This document shows positions 62,623-64,000 of a stretch of DNA of 64,000 nucleotides, in pieces. The DNA is from Phaeodactylum tricornutum CCAP 1055/1. Taxonomy: Eukaryota > Bacillariophyta > Bacillariophyceae > Surirellales > Neidiaceae. Made by a program: the position numbers and the translations under genes. How positions within the stretch are numbered: position 1 is the first letter of the stretch; every line of letters starts with the position of its first letter. The notes below the pieces were generated by a model, which saw only the letters and a list, made by a program, of their open reading frames with translations, ran no database searches and was not told the DNA's origin. The stretch is taken from positions 716,897 to 780,896 of the forward strand of contig NC_011682.1 in assembly GCF_000150955.2 (NCBI RefSeq), in the 5' to 3' direction.

Positions 62623-64000
62623 CTACAACTGAAGACGATTGGCGACAAAGTCAGCATCCTTATCACCTCGTCCCGACAAATTGACCAAGATAGTTTTTCC
62701 CGGTCCTATTTCCACGGCCAACTTCGTCGCGTACGCCACAGCGTGCGCGCTTTCCAAAGCAGGAATGATGCCTTCGACACGAGATAGCTGCATAAATGCA
62801 TCTAAGCATTCCTGATCTGTAACAGCCACATACTTCGTTCGGCCAATGTCTTTCAGGAGACAGTGCTGGGGACCAACTCCAGGGTAATCCAGCCCGGATG
62901 CGATACTGTATACTGGTAGCGGCTCGCCGGTCTCATCTTGCAAGTTGTAGCAATTCATTCCGTGGATGGATCCTTTGACGCCGAGAGTCATGGTCGCGGC
63001 GTGATCGGAGGTCTCCAAACCTCTGCCCGCAGGTTCAACCCCAATGAGTTGGACTTCGGGGTCTTCTAAAAAGGCCGTAAAAATCCCGCGCGCGTTACAA
63101 CCTCCGCCGCCGCAGGCAACAATAGCGTCAGGCAATGCGCCCCCCTCCAGATCTAAAAATTGATCGCGCGCTTCTCACCCCACGATGCTTTGAAAATCTC
63201 GTACCATTTTGGGAAAAGGATGCGGTCCAACGACGGATCCTATGGCGTAAAAGTAATTGACCGGATCTTTGAGGTACTCCTCAAAGACACTGTCGACGGC
63301 GTCCTTGAGAGTGCGGGTGCCTCGAGTGACGGTGATGAGCTTGCAACCCAAAATTCTCATTTTGGTCACGTTGGGGGCTTCTCTGAAGAAAGCAAACACA
63401 AAGCCAAATTTTGTTAGGAATTGAAAAAAAGCCAAATCAGTTTAAATTTTTTTGATAAACGAAACTAAAAATGTGAATTGCAATGGACTCACTTTTCTAC
63501 GTCAACCTGCCCCATGTGAATTTCGCATTCAATTCCGATCAAGGCGCAGGCCGTGGCGAGGGCCACACCGTGTTGTCCTGCACCGGTTTCAGCCAATACC
63601 TTGGTTTTGCCCATGTGCTTAGCCAGGAGCGCTTCCCCGAGACAGTGATTGATTTTGTGAGCTCCTGTATGGTTCAGGTCTTCACGTTTCAAAAAAATGC
63701 GGGCACCACCAATTTTTTCCGTCAAACGGCGTGCGTAGAATATGGGACTTGGTCGACCGATGAAGTCCTTGTTGAGGGAGTCCAATTCAATTTGGAAGGC
63801 GTCGGTTCGTATGAGTTTCTCGTACGATTCGGATATCTCGTTCATAATTTCTACGAGTTGCGGAGGCAATTGCTGTCCCCCGTACTCGCCAAAGTAACCG
63901 TCCTTGCTCGGCAGCTCGTGCGTTTGACCCTCAATCGTAGCAAGCCCCATTTTTTGACTGAGTTGACCGCCTACTGTCTCAATGGGGCTAAAACCGTTGG
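62623..64000 (-). CDS. trpB: Tryptophan synthase beta domain, partial, with in-frame TGA
   Basis: Runs off the right edge. Exons on the minus strand are 64000-63493 and 63382-62623, with a 110-nt intron (GTGAGT to TTCAG); the join reads [15 protein letters not shown]. Family blocks: [35 protein letters not shown] with the Lys that binds pyridoxal phosphate, [38 protein letters not shown] and [12 protein letters not shown]. The enzyme joins indole and serine to tryptophan. The frame is open upstream of the Met at 63950 ([16 protein letters not shown]), so the gene continues beyond the window; a fused alpha domain or a transit peptide is likely. An in-frame TGA at 63175-63177 falls where the family has Glu (DFQSIVG-stop-EARDQF), with perfect homology on both sides. 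It could be a true null allele, an assembly error or readthrough. Confidence 0.9.

Noticed and set aside
63152-63177. A 26-nt intron removing the TGA in tryptophan synthase
   Set aside because: Far shorter than the other introns here and not compatible with the reading frame.
1-64000. tRNA, rRNA or CRISPR features
   Set aside because: Reading both strands I saw no cloverleaf, rRNA segment or spaced repeat array; a dedicated tRNA scan was not possible.

Overview
The window looks like nuclear DNA of a diatom, most likely a raphid pennate such as Phaeodactylum tricornutum. The basis is: compact genes on both strands with none or one or two short GT-AG introns (76-122 nt wherever a splice could be worked out); a plastid-type presequence whose signal peptide ends just before a phenylalanine (gene at 1646); an ionotropic-glutamate-receptor-like gene with a cysteine-rich ectodomain; and two proteins carrying a REY..GDHP..(S/A)LDW-type motif that I associate with diatoms. 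The species name is an inference; nothing was searched.

Layout. 1-4.7 kb: a REY/GDHP-motif protein running off the left edge, a plastid-directed protein made of two tandem repeats, a membrane J-domain protein (one intron) and a DUF423/TMEM256-like membrane protein. 4.9-7.8 kb: a complete-looking piggyBac-type DNA transposon with 18-bp perfect terminal inverted repeats and an intact DDD transposase. 8.0-10.3 kb: the iGluR-like receptor (one intron). 10.9-27.5 kb: a locally duplicated accessory region with two intact and one wrecked, partly inverted copy of a type II membrane protein (putative glycosyltransferase-like, internally duplicated), interleaved with three membrane RING-H2 genes and one coiled-coil gene. 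28.3-42.1 kb: nuclear housekeeping genes (HCNGP/SAP30BP-like, arrestin-fold, Spc24-like kinetochore protein, THOC1) together with diatom-type hypotheticals, one a large split-PDZ protein. 42.3-51.0 kb, all on the minus strand: a single gene fusing a mannitol-dehydrogenase-family uronate reductase to a UxaC-type uronate isomerase, a DUF1295 membrane protein and mitochondrial 2-oxoglutarate dehydrogenase E1. 52-64 kb: a mitochondrial-type TPR protein, a secreted protein made by an exon-intron-exon duplication, a prolyl-4-hydroxylase/TPR protein, CPSF2 (CPSF100) and the C-terminal part of tryptophan synthase beta, which has an in-frame TGA and runs off the right edge.

The genes do not form operons; most are separately promoted, often head-to-head or tail-to-tail. 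The points most worth following up are the uronate reductase-isomerase fusion (two consecutive steps in one chain), the co-duplicated glycosyltransferase-like/RING-H2 block, the intact piggyBac element that lacks TTAA flanks, the TGA in tryptophan synthase, and the exon duplication in the secreted protein. Several gene models here were joined by hand across introns by matching reading frame, splice sites and family continuity; those joins are stated in each entry.
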